Shown piece by piece: positions 45,666 to 55,612 of a stretch of 64,000 nt of DNA. The stretch is from Neoroseomonas terrae (lineage in GTDB: Bacteria; Pseudomonadota; Alphaproteobacteria; Acetobacterales; Acetobacteraceae), in the NCBI RefSeq assembly GCF_018129025.1, contig NZ_JAAEDI010000001.1:186001-250000 (forward strand), read 5' to 3'. Within the stretch, counting starts at the first letter, position 1. Each line of letters begins with the position of its first letter. A program made the translations under genes and the position numbers. The notes under the pieces are model-generated. The model made no database searches and had not been told where the DNA came from. It saw only the letters and a program-made list of their open reading frames with translations.

Positions 45666-48554
45666 TCAGTGGGCCTCGGCCCAGGAATGGCCGGTGCCGA
45701 TCTCGACCGACAGCGGCACGCGCAGGGTCGCGACCGATTCCATGATGTCCTTCACGATGGCGGAGGTGGCGGCGATCTCGGCGTCCGGCACCTCGAAGAC
45801 CAGTTCGTCATGCACCTGGAGGAGCATCCGGGTCTTCAGCCCCGCCTGTTGCAGCGCGCGGGGCAGGCGGACCATGGCGCGCTTGATGATCTCGGCCGCA
45901 CCGCCCTGGAAAGGGGCGTTGATGGCGGCGCGCTCGGCGCCGGCGCGGCGCACCGGGTCCTTGGTCGCGATGTCCGGGATCCAGAGCTTGCGGCCGAAGG
46001 GCGTGCGGACGAAGCCGTGAATGCGGGCTTCCTCCTTGCAGCGCTCCATCTCCTGACGGATGCCGGGGTATTGCGCGAAATAGGCGTCGATGATGCTGCG
46101 GCCTTCCGCCGGCGGGATGCCGAGGCGCGCCGCCAGGCCGAAGGCCGACATGCCGTAGATGATGCCGAAATTGATCGTCTTGGCGCGCCGGCGGGCTTCC
46201 TTGTCCACCTTGCCCGGTTCCAGGTGGAAGATTTCGGCCGCGGTCCGCGCGTGGATGTCTTCCCCATTTGCGAAGGCCTCGCGCAGCGTCGGCACCTCGG
46301 CGAGATGGGCGAGCAGGCGGAGCTCGATCTGCGAATAGTCGGCCGAGAGCAAAACGTGCCCCGGTTCGGCGACGAAGGCGCGGCGGATGCGCAGCCCTTC
46401 CTCGGAGCGCACAGGGATGTTCTGCAGGTTCGGGTCGTTAGAGGACAGCCGGCCGGTCGAGGTGCCCGCCATCCCGTAGGAGGTGTGGACGCGCCGGTCG
46501 ATCGGATCGATCTGCGAGGCCAGCGCCTCGACATAGGTCGATTTCAGCTTGGCGAGCTGGCGCCAGTCGAGCACGCGTCGGGCGAGGTCGATGCCCTGGT
46601 TCGCCATCTCCTCCAGCACCGAGGCATCGGTGGAATAGGCGCCGGTCTTGCCCTTGCGCCCGCCGGGCAGCTTCATCTCGTCGAACAGGATCTCGCCGAG
46701 CTGCTTGGGCGACCCGACATTGAAGGCGCGGCCGGCGAGGCCGTGTATCTGCTGTTCCAGCACCACGAGGCGGGAGGCGAAATCCTCCCCGATACGGGCG
46801 AGTTCCGCGCCGTCCACCTTGATGCCCGCGGCTTCCATGCCGCGGAGCGTGCCGACCATGCGGCGTTCGACCTGCTCATACAGCGCGAGCGAGCCTTCCT
46901 CTCGCAGTCGTGGGTGCAGCAGTAGCCACAGGCGCAGCGTGACGTCGGCATCCTCGGCGGCGTAGGCGGTCGCCTTGTCGAGCGGCACGCGACCAAAGGG
47001 GATGCGCGCCTTGCCGGTGCCCGTCACCTCGTCGAACTTGATCGGCTGGTGGTTGAGATGCGCCACGCACAACTCATCCATGCCATGGCCGCGACGACCC
47101 GCCTCCATAGCGTAGGAGATCATCATCGTGTCGTCGATCGGGGCGATCGTGGCGAAGCCGCCATTCTCGGCGCGGGCGAAGACTTCCAGATCGTACTTCG
47201 CGTGCTGGAACACCTTCAGCACGGTCGGGTCTTCCAGCAGCGGGCGCAGCAGGGCGAAGGCGCGTTCAGGGGCGATCTGCACGGGCGCCGGCTCGGCGAG
47301 CATGTCGCCCTCGCTGCCGTGGTGCAGCGGCACGTAGCAGGCCTTGCCCGGAGCGGTCGCCAGCGAGAAGCCCACCATCGTCGCGCGGCGGGCGTCGAGG
47401 CTGTCCGTCTCGGTATCCATCGCCACGACGCCGGCAGCCGTCGCCGCGGTGATCCATGCGGCGAGCGCCGGCTCGGTCGTCACCGTCTCGTAGGACCCGA
47501 AGGGCGCGGCGAGGTCGGGGGGGACCGGGCCCGGCGCCGGCGCATGGGTGATGGCGGCCGGGACGCCGACGCGGCGCGGCGCTTCAGCGCCGTCCCCGAG
47601 CTTGCCGAGCCGCGCGAGCAGCGACCGGAAGCCCATGGCCTTGAGGAAGCCTTCCAGTCTGCCATCCGGCGGCGGCTTCGCCGCCATGTCCGCGATCGGG
47701 CAGGGCATGGGGGCCGCATCGTCGAGCGTCACCAGCCGCCGGGAGACCCGCGCCTGCTCGGCATTCTGGATCAGCGCCTCGCGCCGCTTCGGCTGCTTGA
47801 TCTTCTCGGCATTGGCCAGGAGCGATTCGAGGTCGCCATACTCGGTGATGAGCTGCGCCGCGGTCTTGATGCCGATACCCGGCACGCCAGGGACGTTATC
47901 CGTCGAATCGCCGGCCAGCGCCTGAACCTCTATCACCTTGTCCGGCGTCACGCCGAACTTCTCGAAGACCTCTGGCTCGCGGATCGGCTTCTGCTTGATC
48001 GGATCGAGGAGCTGCACACCCGGGCGCACGAGCTGCATCAGGTCCTTGTCAGAGGAAACGATCGTGACCCGCCCGGGGCCTTCTTCCAGGAATGCCTTGG
48101 CATAGGCGGCGATCAGGTCGTCGGCCTCGAAGCCCTCGGACTGGGCGCGGCAGACGCCGAGCGCATCCGTCGCATCGCGGATCAGCGCGAACTGCGGAAT
48201 CAGATCCTCGGGCGGGTCGGGGCGATGCGCCTTGTAGTCAGGGTAGAAATCGTTGCGGAAGTTAAGTCGCGCGGCATCGAACACCACCGCGATGTGGCTC
48301 CCGGCATGGCGCGTGAGGAACTGCGACAGCATGGAAGTGAAGCCGTAGACGGCGTTCACCGGAACCCCTTCCGGGTTCGTCATCGGTGGCAGCGCGTGAT
48401 AGGCGCGGAAGATGTAGCCCGAGCCGTCGACCAGGATCAGGTGGCGCTCGCCGGGCGGCACCGTGGGCAGCGCCTCCCCGCCGGCCGCCGCATCCGCCGC
48501 CGCCGTGCCCCGCGGCCTGCCGGCCTCGGGGGGGCGGGTCGAATCAGTGTCCAT
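45666..48554 (-). CDS. polA: DNA polymerase I
   Basis: Starting from the ATG at 48554 (GAGG ahead), the protein is 962 residues. The 5'-nuclease domain contains [19 protein letters not shown]. The 3'-5' exonuclease domain keeps its DxE motif ([15 protein letters not shown]) and the [13 protein letters not shown] motif, so proofreading should be active. The polymerase motifs are [19 protein letters not shown] (A), [20 protein letters not shown] (B) and [14 protein letters not shown] (C). It overlaps the zinc-finger gene by 11 bases and is followed by an MFS transporter gene. It acts in Okazaki-fragment processing and repair. Confidence 0.96.
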   Translation of the reverse strand: MDTDSTRPPEAGRPRGTAAADAAAGGEALPTVPPGERHLILVDGSGYIFRAYHALPPMTNPEGVPVNAVYGFTSMLSQFLTRHAGSHIAVVFDAARLNFRNDFYPDYKAHRPDPPEDLIPQFALIRDATDALGVCRAQSEGFEADDLIAAYAKAFLEEGPGRVTIVSSDKDLMQLVRPGVQLLDPIKQKPIREPEVFEKFGVTPDKVIEVQALAGDSTDNVPGVPGIGIKTAAQLITEYGDLESLLANAEKIKQPKRREALIQNAEQARVSRRLVTLDDAAPMPCPIADMAAKPPPDGRLEGFLKAMGFRSLLARLGKLGDGAEAPRRVGVPAAITHAPAPGPVPPDLAAPFGSYETVTTEPALAAWITAATAAGVVAMDTETDSLDARRATMVGFSLATAPGKACYVPLHHGSEGDMLAEPAPVQIAPERAFALLRPLLEDPTVLKVFQHAKYDLEVFARAENGGFATIAPIDDTMMISYAMEAGRRGHGMDELCVAHLNHQPIKFDEVTGTGKARIPFGRVPLDKATAYAAEDADVTLRLWLLLHPRLREEGSLALYEQVERRMVGTLRGMEAAGIKVDGAELARIGEDFASRLVVLEQQIHGLAGRAFNVGSPKQLGEILFDEMKLPGGRKGKTGAYSTDASVLEEMANQGIDLARRVLDWRQLAKLKSTYVEALASQIDPIDRRVHTSYGMAGTSTGRLSSNDPNLQNIPVRSEEGLRIRRAFVAEPGHVLLSADYSQIELRLLAHLAEVPTLREAFANGEDIHARTAAEIFHLEPGKVDKEARRRAKTINFGIIYGMSAFGLAARLGIPPAEGRSIIDAYFAQYPGIRQEMERCKEEARIHGFVRTPFGRKLWIPDIATKDPVRRAGAERAAINAPFQGGAAEIIKRAMVRLPRALQQAGLKTRMLLQVHDELVFEVPDAEIAATSAIVKDIMESVATLRVPLSVEIGTGHSWAEAH

Positions 48555-48771
48555 GATCCTCGCCCGCACCCTCGGCGAGCACATAGGTGATGGAGCAATA
48601 GGGGCAGCAGACCTCACGGTCCTCGATGGTCATCCAGATTCGCGGATGGCCGAGCGAACCCGCCGCCTCGCCATCGCAGGCGACCTTGCGGGACTGCACC
48701 TCAATGCGCTGGTCCGGCGTCACGCCGGCCACGGGCGTCGGGGTGTATCCGGTCATCAGGGGATCGCGCAT
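48544..48771 (-). CDS. CHCC-type zinc-finger domain protein
   Basis: The 75-residue protein ends in the zf-CHCC pattern: VACDGE, GHPRIWMTIEDREVCCPYCS, then ITYVL and a histidine-rich tail (EGAGEDHGH). The ligand set is one cysteine, one histidine and the CPYC pair, as in NDUFS6, the zinc-binding accessory subunit of complex I. Bacterial members are short and cytoplasmic. An alternative ATG lies five codons in. It is the first gene of the polA operon and overlaps polA by 11 bases. Confidence 0.88.
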   Translation of the reverse strand: MRDPLMTGYTPTPVAGVTPDQRIEVQSRKVACDGEAAGSLGHPRIWMTIEDREVCCPYCSITYVLAEGAGEDHGH

Positions 48772-48809
48772 CGCAGGCCTCGTCTTGCTGGCGCCAGCAT
48801 AGTCGGGAC

Positions 48810-48823
48810 GGCCGGGCCCGGCC
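48810..48823. other. Perfect 14-bp palindrome in the zinc-finger/TetR intergenic gap
   Basis: GGCCGGGCCCGGCC has no loop and lies 39 bases upstream of the zinc-finger start and 46 bases after the TetR stop (both genes on the minus strand). It could be part of a terminator for the TetR gene or only reflect base composition. No T-tract follows. Confidence 0.25.
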
Positions 48824-48869
48824 AGGGGCGGGCCGGTCCGAGGCTGGAACGCGCCGCGGCAAACGCGCC

Positions 48870-49454
48870 TCAGCCCTGCGTCAGGGAGGCGTCGATCAGC
48901 AGCGCGGTGGTGCGGCGCAGAGCATCGGCGGCGCGCTGTTCGCCAAGATAGCTGCGCGTGGCGATGGCGCCCTCGATGGCGAGCGCCAGATCATCCGCCA
49001 ACTCGCCAGGATTGCGCGCGCCAGCTTCTTCGGCGAGGCCGCGAATGCGCTCACGGCAGCCACGCTTGAAGTCCGTCACGACCTTATAGGTCGGGTGCTC
49101 CGGGTCGCGGAATTCCGCCTGCGCCAGTAGCATCGGGCAGCCGCAGACGCCGGGCTCCGCCACATCCACCGCCGTCACCTCGATCATCGCGGTGAGCTTG
49201 GCGGCCGGGGTTTCGGCAGCCGCGAGGGCTTCGTCGATCCAGGCATCATACTCGGCGGCGTCGTCGGCCAAGATCGCCGCCACCAGCGCGTCCTTGCTGG
49301 GGTACGCGCGGTAGAGGCTCATTTTTGTGGCGCCCGCCACGCGGCAGACCTCCTCGACACCGGTGGCGCGGATGCCCTGGCGCTCGAACAACTCGCGCGC
49401 GGCCTCCTGGATCCGCTCGGCAGCCTTCGGTTTCGCGACGACGTCGCCCGGCAT
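48870..49454 (-). CDS. TetR family regulator, divergent to RND efflux genes
   Basis: The 194-residue regulator has the TetR helix-turn-helix AAERIQEAARELFERQGIRA, TGVEEVCRVAGATKMSLYRA and PSKDAL. The C-terminal domain contains CGCPMLLAQAEF, which could include a redox- or ligand-sensitive cysteine pair. It has a good RBS (GGAGG). It is divergent from an RND membrane-fusion gene, with two inverted ACCGACCGGT-type arms in the 123-base intergenic region. This is the usual layout of a local efflux repressor. Confidence 0.93.
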   Translation of the reverse strand: MPGDVVAKPKAAERIQEAARELFERQGIRATGVEEVCRVAGATKMSLYRAYPSKDALVAAILADDAAEYDAWIDEALAAAETPAAKLTAMIEVTAVDVAEPGVCGCPMLLAQAEFRDPEHPTYKVVTDFKRGCRERIRGLAEEAGARNPGELADDLALAIEGAIATRSYLGEQRAADALRRTTALLIDASLTQG

Positions 49455-49509
49455 GGTGGTTGACCTCCTTCACGCAACTGGTGCGGTGCAGAAAAAAACC
49501 GCTTGATGA

Positions 49510-49554
49510 TACCGACCGGTCACTCTATTTGGCGGCGAGACGAACCGGTCGGTA
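49510..49554. promoter_or_regulatory. Inverted operator-like arms between tetR and efflux genes
   Basis: TACCGACCGGT (49510-49520) and ACCGGTCGGTA (49544-49554) are perfect reverse complements, separated by 23 bases. Each arm contains the self-complementary ACCGGT, so each could bind a TetR dimer, or both together one larger complex. The second arm lies 24 bases before the membrane-fusion start at 49578 and the first arm 56 bases before the tetR start. Confidence 0.7.
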
Positions 49555-49577
49555 ACATCGCTACCAGGAGATAGGCC

Positions 49578-50753
49578 ATGCCCTCCCCCTCGCGCAAGGC
49601 TTCCGAACAGACCGAAGGCCTCTGGACGTCATGGCTGGCCCGCTTCCAGGGCGCGGCCGTCGGCGTCGCACTCACCGCCGTTGCCCCCGCTGCCATGGCC
49701 CAGCCGGCCCCGCCGCCTGTGACGGTTGCGGCGCCGCTCGCCCGGCCGGTGACGGAATGGCAGGAACATACCGGCCGGGTGGAGCCCTCGGCCCGGGTCG
49801 ATATCCGCGCACGGGTTTCGGGCCAGGTCGATGCGGTGCATTTCACCGATGGCGCCATCGTGCGGCAGGGCGATCTGCTGTTCACGATCGATCAACGGCC
49901 TTTCAGCATCGCCCTGGATACGGCGCGCGCCGACGTCGCGCGCAATGAGGCACGCTTGCTGCTCGCCGAGCAGCAGGTGGCCCGTTACGAGCCGCTCGCC
50001 GCCAGCCGGATCGCGCCGCAGGCGGAACTCGACGCAAGGCGGTCGGCGCTGCGCGAGGCCCAGGCCGGCCTTGCCGCAGCCCGCGCTGCGGAGCAGCAGG
50101 CGGCGCTCGACCTCGAATTCACGGAGATCCGCGCGACGCGCGCCGGGCGCATCAGCGACCGCCGCGTCGATGCCGGCAATCTGGTCCAGGCCGGCCAGAC
50201 GCTGCTGACGACGCTGGTGGCACTGGACCCCGTCTACGTCACCTTCGACGCCAGTGAGGCGGAGTACCTTCGCCAGGCCCGCGCCGCCCAGGGCCGGTTG
50301 CGCAACGGCCGCCTGCCAGTGCAGCTCCGCCTGCTGGACGAGGCCGACTTTTCCCGCGAGGGCCATGTCGACTTCGTGGACAGCGTCTTCGACCCGCGCA
50401 GCGGCACCATCCGCGCCCGCGCCGTGGTGCCGAACGCCGACCTGTTCCTGACGCCGGGCAGCTTCGCGCGCGTCCGCCTGTCGACCGGCGAGGCGCCGGC
50501 GCTGCTGGTGCCGGACGCCGCGGTGATGGCCGACCAGACCGGGCGGATGGTGCTGACGGTCGGTGCTGACGGCACCGTCATGCCGCGCCAGGTCCGGCTC
50601 GGTCCGCTCAGCGAGGGGCTGCGCGTCGTCCGAAGCGGCCTGACGCCCGAGGACCGGGTCATCATCGGCGGCCTGCACCGCGCCCGGCCCGGTGGGCGAG
50701 TGACCGCCGAACAGGGCCGCATCGGCCCGAGTCCGATCGCCTCGGCCGACTAA
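49578..50753 (+). CDS. RND efflux periplasmic adaptor (membrane-fusion) protein
   Basis: The 391-residue protein resembles the MexE/AcrA adaptor family. It has a hydrophobic N-terminal signal-like segment (GAAVGVALTAVAPAAMAQ, no lipobox). The lipoyl half-motifs HTGRVEPSARVDIRARVSGQ and GAIVRQGDLLFTIDQ follow, then an alpha-hairpin region (ARNEARLLLAEQQVARYEPL) and the beta-barrel segment DPVYVTFDASEAEYLRQA. It bridges the inner-membrane pump at 50823-53999 to an outer-membrane channel. No channel gene is in this operon. The ATG is preceded by AGGAG. Confidence 0.92.
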   Translation: MPSPSRKASEQTEGLWTSWLARFQGAAVGVALTAVAPAAMAQPAPPPVTVAAPLARPVTEWQEHTGRVEPSARVDIRARVSGQVDAVHFTDGAIVRQGDLLFTIDQRPFSIALDTARADVARNEARLLLAEQQVARYEPLAASRIAPQAELDARRSALREAQAGLAAARAAEQQAALDLEFTEIRATRAGRISDRRVDAGNLVQAGQTLLTTLVALDPVYVTFDASEAEYLRQARAAQGRLRNGRLPVQLRLLDEADFSREGHVDFVDSVFDPRSGTIRARAVVPNADLFLTPGSFARVRLSTGEAPALLVPDAAVMADQTGRMVLTVGADGTVMPRQVRLGPLSEGLRVVRSGLTPEDRVIIGGLHRARPGGRVTAEQGRIGPSPIASAD

Positions 50754-50782
50754 GGCCAGGCACTCCTTTCCGTCCCCTCAGG

Positions 50783-50801
50783 CTGCGCGCATCGCGCGCG
50801 G
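50783..50801 (+). other. Intercistronic hairpin upstream of the RND pump gene
   Basis: CTGCGCGC and GCGCGCGG (GCGCGC arms at 50785-50790 and 50794-50799) pair around an ATC loop. A second hairpin follows at 50804-50816 (AAGCC-GAA-GGCTT). Both lie between the adaptor stop at 50753 and the pump ATG at 50823. The second covers the likely Shine-Dalgarno sequence. Confidence 0.35.
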
Positions 50802-50822
50802 CGAAGCCGAAGGCTTGCCACG

Positions 50823-53800
50823 ATGCGCCTCGCCCGCTTCTTCATTGATCGCCCGGTCTTCGCCGCGGTGATCTCGATCGCCATCACGCTGGTCGGCGCC
50901 ATCGCCGCCTTCCGGCTGCCGATCTCGGAATACCCGCAGATCGCGCCGCCCAGCGTCACGATCACCGCGCTCTATCCCGGTGCCTCGGCCGAGACCATCG
51001 CCGAGACGGTCGCCGGTCCGATCGAGCAGGAGGTGAACGGCGTCGAGGGGATGCTCTACGTCTCATCCCAATCGACCGGTGACGGTCGCCTGACGGTGAC
51101 GGTGGTGTTCCGCCAGGGGGTCGACGCCGACCAGGCGCAGGTGCTGGTGCAGAACCGCGTCGCCGTGGCTGAGCCGCGGTTGCCCGAAGAGGTCCGCCGC
51201 CTGGGCATCACCGTGCGCAAGGCGAGCCCCGACTTCCTCATGGTGGTGCACATCACATCCCCGGACGGCAGTCGGGACCATGAATACATCTCCAACTACG
51301 CAACGCTGAACATCAAGGACCGCATCGCGCGCATCGACGGCATCGGCGACGTCCAGGTGTTCGGCGCGCGCGATTATGCGATGCGCGTCTGGCTCGACCC
51401 CGATCGTATCGCTGCGCGCGGGCTGACGGCGGGCGAAGTGGTGGATGCGCTGCGCCGCGCCAATGTGCAGGTCGCCGCCGGCGCGTTGGGCCAGGCGCCG
51501 CGCACGGATGCGGCCGGTGCCTTCGAATTCTCCGTGCTCACACAGGGTCGTCTCGCGTCGCCCGAGCAGTTCGGCGACCAGATCATCGCAACGGGCGAGC
51601 ACGGCGCGCCGCTGCGCCTGCGGGACGTGGCGCGCGTCGAGATCGGCGCGGCGGATTATTCGGTCAATGCGTTGCTGAACAATCAGCTCGCCACCGCGAT
51701 CGGCGTGTTCCAGCGGCCGGGCAGCAACGCGCTGGAAACCGCCGCGGCGGTGCGCGCCACGATGGAGGAGGCGGCGCGCAGCTTCCCGCCGGGCATTGGC
51801 TACAGCCTGGTCTATGACCCCACCCGCTTCATTGCCCAGAGCATGGAGGCGGTGTTGATGACCTTCATCGAGGCCGTGGTGCTCGTCGTCCTCGTCGTCA
51901 TCCTGTTCCTGCAGAATTGGCGCGCGGCGGTGATCCCGCTGCTCGCCATCCCGGTCTCCATCATCGGCACCTTCGCGATCCTGCTCGCCCTCGGCTTCAC
52001 GTTGAACACGCTGACCATGTTCGGCCTGATCCTGGCGATCGGCATCGTCGTGGACGATGCCATCGTGGTGGTGGAGAACGCCGAACGACACATGGCCAAT
52101 GGGTTGTCGCCGCTCGAGGCCGCCCGCAAGACCATGGACGAGGTCGGCTTTGCGCTGATCGCCATCGCCCTGGTGCTGGTCGCGGTCTTCGTGCCGACGG
52201 CCTTCATTCCGGGCATCTCGGGTGCGTTCTATCAGCAGTTTGCCGTGACGATCTCGGTGGCGACGCTGCTTTCGGCGCTGGTATCGCTGACACTGTCGCC
52301 AGCGCTCGCCGCCATGATGCTGAAGCCGCACGGGCACGACCATGGCAGGCGACCGCTGCTGCTGCGGCCCTTCGGCGCCTTCGCGCGCGGCTTCAACTGG
52401 TTGTTCGACCGGCTGTCCATCGGCTACGGCGGTATGACGCGGCGGCTGATCCGTATCCCCGTGCTGCTGATGCTGATCTATGGCGGGCTGCTGGCGGCGA
52501 CGGGCTGGACCGTGACCTCGACGCCGACGGGGCTGATCCCGCCGCTCGACCGCGGGTACGTCATCGCGGCGTTCCAGCTGCCGCCGGGGGCGAATCTCAG
52601 CCGCACCGACGCGGTTGTCCGCCGTGCCTCCGACGCCATTCTCGCGACGCCGGGCGTCGAGGCGTCGGTCGCTTTCGTCGGCTTCGACGGCGCCACCTTC
52701 ACCAACGCGCCCAATGCCGGCGTGATCTTCGCGACGCTGCAACCCTTCGAGGATCGCACGGCGCAGGGGCTGACGCTGGCCGGCATCCTGGGCGACCTCC
52801 AGGGGCGGCTGATGGGCGATCCGGACGCGATGGTCTTCGTGCTGTCGCCTCCCTCCGTCCCTGGCATCGGCACCGGCGGCGGCTTCAAGCTGATGATCCA
52901 GGATCGCGCCGGCCGCGGCCCGCAGGAGATGGAGCGCGCCATGCAGGCCGTGATGATCGCGGCCAACCAGATGCCCGGCATCGCCTTCGCCTTCAGCCTG
53001 TTCAACACGGCGACACCGCAGGTCCACACCGCGATCGACCGGTCGCGCGCGGAGATGCTCGGCGTACCGGTCAGCCGCGTGCACGAGGCGATGGGCGTCT
53101 ACCTCGGCTCCGCCTTCGTGAACGACTTCAATCTGTTGGGCCGTACCTGGCGCGTCACCGCGCAGGCCGACGCCCCCTTCCGCACGAATGTGGAGGACAT
53201 TGCCCGGCTGCGCACCCGCAGCGACAGCGGCGCGATGGTGCCGCTCGGCAGCATCGCGACCTTCCAGGAGACGTCGGGTCCGTACCGCATGCCGCGCTAC
53301 AACCTGTTCCCAGCGGTCGAGCTGCAGGGCGAGGCGCTGCCGGGTGTGTCGACGGGCCAGGCCATCGCGATCATGGAACGCGTGCTGGCGGAGAACCTGC
53401 CCGAGGGCTTCAGCTACGAATGGACCGAGATTGCGCTGCAGGAGAAGATGGTCGGCAACACCGCGCCGATCGCCTTCGGGCTGGCGGTGGTCTTCGTCTT
53501 CCTTGTGCTGGCGGCGATGTATGAAAGCTGGCTGCTGCCGCTCGCCATTGTGTTGATCGCACCGATGTCGGTGCTCGCGGCATTGCTCGGCGTGCGGTGG
53601 GCGGGGCTCGACAACAACGTGCTGGTGCAGGTTGGGCTGGTGGTCCTTGTCGGCCTTGCGGCGAAGAACGCGATCCTGATCGTGGAATTCGCTCGCGCGG
53701 CTGAGGAGGAAGGTGCGTCGCGTTGGGATGCCGCGGTCGCCGCCGCGCGTACACGGCTGCGGCCAATCCTGATGACCAGCCTGGCCTTCATCCTCGGCGT

Positions 53801-53999
53801 CCTGCCGCTGACCATCGCGACGGGGGCGGGGGCGGAGATGCGGCAGAGCCTGGGCGTGGCCGTGTTCTACGGCATGCTCGGCGTGACGCTCTTCGGGTTG
53901 CTGTTCACGCCGGTGTTCTATGTGGTCGCCCGCGCCCTGGCGCGGAAGCGGCGGGCGGCCGAGCCGGTCGCGCATGCGGCGGGGCCGGCGGGTGGATAA
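50823..53999 (+). CDS. RND multidrug efflux permease (HAE1 family, MexF-like)
   Basis: The 1058-residue inner-membrane pump has the family start [20 protein letters not shown], twelve membrane segments and two large periplasmic loops. The proton-relay aspartates are in [20 protein letters not shown] (helix 4), and [20 protein letters not shown] marks the helix-10/11 region. Substrates are unknown. RND pumps of this type export lipophilic antibiotics, dyes or solvents. It follows its adaptor gene by 69 bases that form two hairpins. A separate outer-membrane channel must be used. Confidence 0.95.
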   Translation: MRLARFFIDRPVFAAVISIAITLVGAIAAFRLPISEYPQIAPPSVTITALYPGASAETIAETVAGPIEQEVNGVEGMLYVSSQSTGDGRLTVTVVFRQGVDADQAQVLVQNRVAVAEPRLPEEVRRLGITVRKASPDFLMVVHITSPDGSRDHEYISNYATLNIKDRIARIDGIGDVQVFGARDYAMRVWLDPDRIAARGLTAGEVVDALRRANVQVAAGALGQAPRTDAAGAFEFSVLTQGRLASPEQFGDQIIATGEHGAPLRLRDVARVEIGAADYSVNALLNNQLATAIGVFQRPGSNALETAAAVRATMEEAARSFPPGIGYSLVYDPTRFIAQSMEAVLMTFIEAVVLVVLVVILFLQNWRAAVIPLLAIPVSIIGTFAILLALGFTLNTLTMFGLILAIGIVVDDAIVVVENAERHMANGLSPLEAARKTMDEVGFALIAIALVLVAVFVPTAFIPGISGAFYQQFAVTISVATLLSALVSLTLSPALAAMMLKPHGHDHGRRPLLLRPFGAFARGFNWLFDRLSIGYGGMTRRLIRIPVLLMLIYGGLLAATGWTVTSTPTGLIPPLDRGYVIAAFQLPPGANLSRTDAVVRRASDAILATPGVEASVAFVGFDGATFTNAPNAGVIFATLQPFEDRTAQGLTLAGILGDLQGRLMGDPDAMVFVLSPPSVPGIGTGGGFKLMIQDRAGRGPQEMERAMQAVMIAANQMPGIAFAFSLFNTATPQVHTAIDRSRAEMLGVPVSRVHEAMGVYLGSAFVNDFNLLGRTWRVTAQADAPFRTNVEDIARLRTRSDSGAMVPLGSIATFQETSGPYRMPRYNLFPAVELQGEALPGVSTGQAIAIMERVLAENLPEGFSYEWTEIALQEKMVGNTAPIAFGLAVVFVFLVLAAMYESWLLPLAIVLIAPMSVLAALLGVRWAGLDNNVLVQVGLVVLVGLAAKNAILIVEFARAAEEEGASRWDAAVAAARTRLRPILMTSLAFILGVLPLTIATGAGAEMRQSLGVAVFYGMLGVTLFGLLFTPVFYVVARALARKRRAAEPVAHAAGPAGG

Positions 54000-54146
54000 G
54001 GCGTGCGCCGGGGCGGGGCTTTGCCTCCTCCCCGGGCAGATGCGCAGCACGGCATTGCACCCCTGTCGCCCCTACTTCCGCCCTGCTCATGACCGGCGCA
54101 GACTGCGCCCCGCAGCCCGAGGGGTCTGCCAAGCAGGAGGAAGGGC

Positions 54147-55502
54147 ATGGCATCCAGCCGCAAGATCGCTCTCGCGATCCTTGTTCAACCGACCGGATAC
54201 CATGCGGCGTCCTGGCTTCACCCGAGCACCGACCTCGCCTCGGCGACCAGCATCGAATGGTATCGCGACGCGGCGCTGACCGCGGAGAAGGGCCTGTTCG
54301 ACCTGTTCTTTATCGCCGACACCCCGGCCGCGCGGACGGCGCAGCTCGAAGCCTACAGCCGCTTCCCGATGTTCATGAACGTGTTCGAGCCGATCACCCT
54401 GCTGTCGGCGCTGGCGGGCATGACGACGCGCATCGGCCTGGGCGGCACGGCGAGCACAAGCTTTTCTGAACCCTACAATATAGCGCGGCAGTTCGCCTCG
54501 CTCGATCACCTCAGCCATGGCCGGGCCGCGTGGAACGTCGTCACCTCGGCAAATGATTTCGCGGCCCGCAACTTCGGGCATGAGAAACTGCCGCCCCATG
54601 CCCTGCGGTATGAGCGAGCGAGCGAGTTCGTCGACGTGGTGCAGAAGCTCTGGGACACCTGGGAGGACGATGCATGGATCCGCGACCGCGCGCGCGGTCA
54701 GGTGTTCGAACCGTCCAAGCAGCATGTGACCGCCCACGAGGGCCAGTTCTTCAAGGTTCACGGTGCGCTGAACATCGAGCGCACGCCGCAGGGCCAGCCT
54801 GTCATCATCCAGGCCGGCGCGTCGGATACGGGCCGCGACTTCGCGGCGAGCGTAGCCGAGGTGGTCTTCGCCTCCGACAGCACGGTGGAGAAAGCGAAAG
54901 CGTCGTACGAGGATCTCAAGGGCCGCATGGCGAAGTTCGGTCGCGACCGCGACGAGATGAAAGTGCTGGCCGGCAAGCCGAACCTGCTGGCGCACAGCGC
55001 GCAGGAAGCGGAGGACATGTACCGGACGCTGCAGGAGATGATCCATCCGGTCGTCGGCAAGATGCGCCTCGGCATGGACCTCGAGGCGGATCTGTCGGAC
55101 CTCGATCCCGACCAGCCGATCCCGGAAGACCGGATTCCGCAGAGCGCCAATTTCCACCAGGCCTACTACCATCACATCATCGGCCTGATCCGGCAGGGCC
55201 TGACGCTGCGCCAGCTCTGGCAGCGCTACGAACGCGGGCACGAGACCTTCCGCGGCACGGCCGAGCAGATGGCCGACCACATGGAGGAGTGGTTCTCCGC
55301 CGAGGCCTGCGATGGCTTCATGATGACGTTCAGCCTGATGCCCGGTGGCCTCGCCTTCTTCGTCGATCATGTCGTGCCGATCCTGCAGAGGCGGGGACTC
55401 TATCGCACGGAGTACACGGGCCGGACGCTGCGGGAGCATCTCGGCCTGAAGCGGCCCCCGAACAGACACGTCGCAGCCAGCCCGCTCGCTGCCGCACAGT
55501 AG
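54147..55502 (+). CDS. LLM-class flavin-dependent monooxygenase (NtaA/DszA type)
   Basis: The 451-residue protein matches the NtaA/SnaA/DszA group: QPTGYHAASWLHPSTDLAS, FDLFFIADTPAARTAQLEAY, FEPITLLSALAGMTTRIGLG, GRAAWNVVTSANDFAARNFG and QPVIIQAGASDTGRDFAA. It uses reduced FMN from a separate reductase, not found in the window. Relatives oxidise nitrilotriacetate, dibenzothiophene sulfone or alkylamines, so the substrate cannot be named. A strong RBS (AGGAGGA) precedes it. It lies between two efflux operons on the same strand. Confidence 0.9.
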   Translation: MASSRKIALAILVQPTGYHAASWLHPSTDLASATSIEWYRDAALTAEKGLFDLFFIADTPAARTAQLEAYSRFPMFMNVFEPITLLSALAGMTTRIGLGGTASTSFSEPYNIARQFASLDHLSHGRAAWNVVTSANDFAARNFGHEKLPPHALRYERASEFVDVVQKLWDTWEDDAWIRDRARGQVFEPSKQHVTAHEGQFFKVHGALNIERTPQGQPVIIQAGASDTGRDFAASVAEVVFASDSTVEKAKASYEDLKGRMAKFGRDRDEMKVLAGKPNLLAHSAQEAEDMYRTLQEMIHPVVGKMRLGMDLEADLSDLDPDQPIPEDRIPQSANFHQAYYHHIIGLIRQGLTLRQLWQRYERGHETFRGTAEQMADHMEEWFSAEACDGFMMTFSLMPGGLAFFVDHVVPILQRRGLYRTEYTGRTLREHLGLKRPPNRHVAASPLAAAQ

Positions 55503-55526
55503 GTCGGCTGACGGAGACGGGCGTGC

Positions 55527-55545
55527 GCGGCCGATCAGCGGCCGC
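55527..55545 (+). terminator. GC-rich hairpin after the LLM monooxygenase gene
   Basis: GCGGCCG (55527-55533) and CGGCCGC (55539-55545) form a perfect 7-bp stem with an ATCAG loop, 25 bases after the stop codon at 55502. No T-tract follows, so its role in termination is uncertain. Confidence 0.35.
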
Positions 55546-55612
55546 AAGGACCCTGGCGCATCCGCTGCGGCACACCAACTGGATGGCACGTCACCCCCAT
55601 GGAGCCCATCCG

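Noticed and set aside
51063-54050. 995-codon open frame antisense to the first RND pump
   Set aside because: Composition is low-complexity (runs of R, H, D, Q) and matches the antisense reading of a conserved pump. No domain or RBS.
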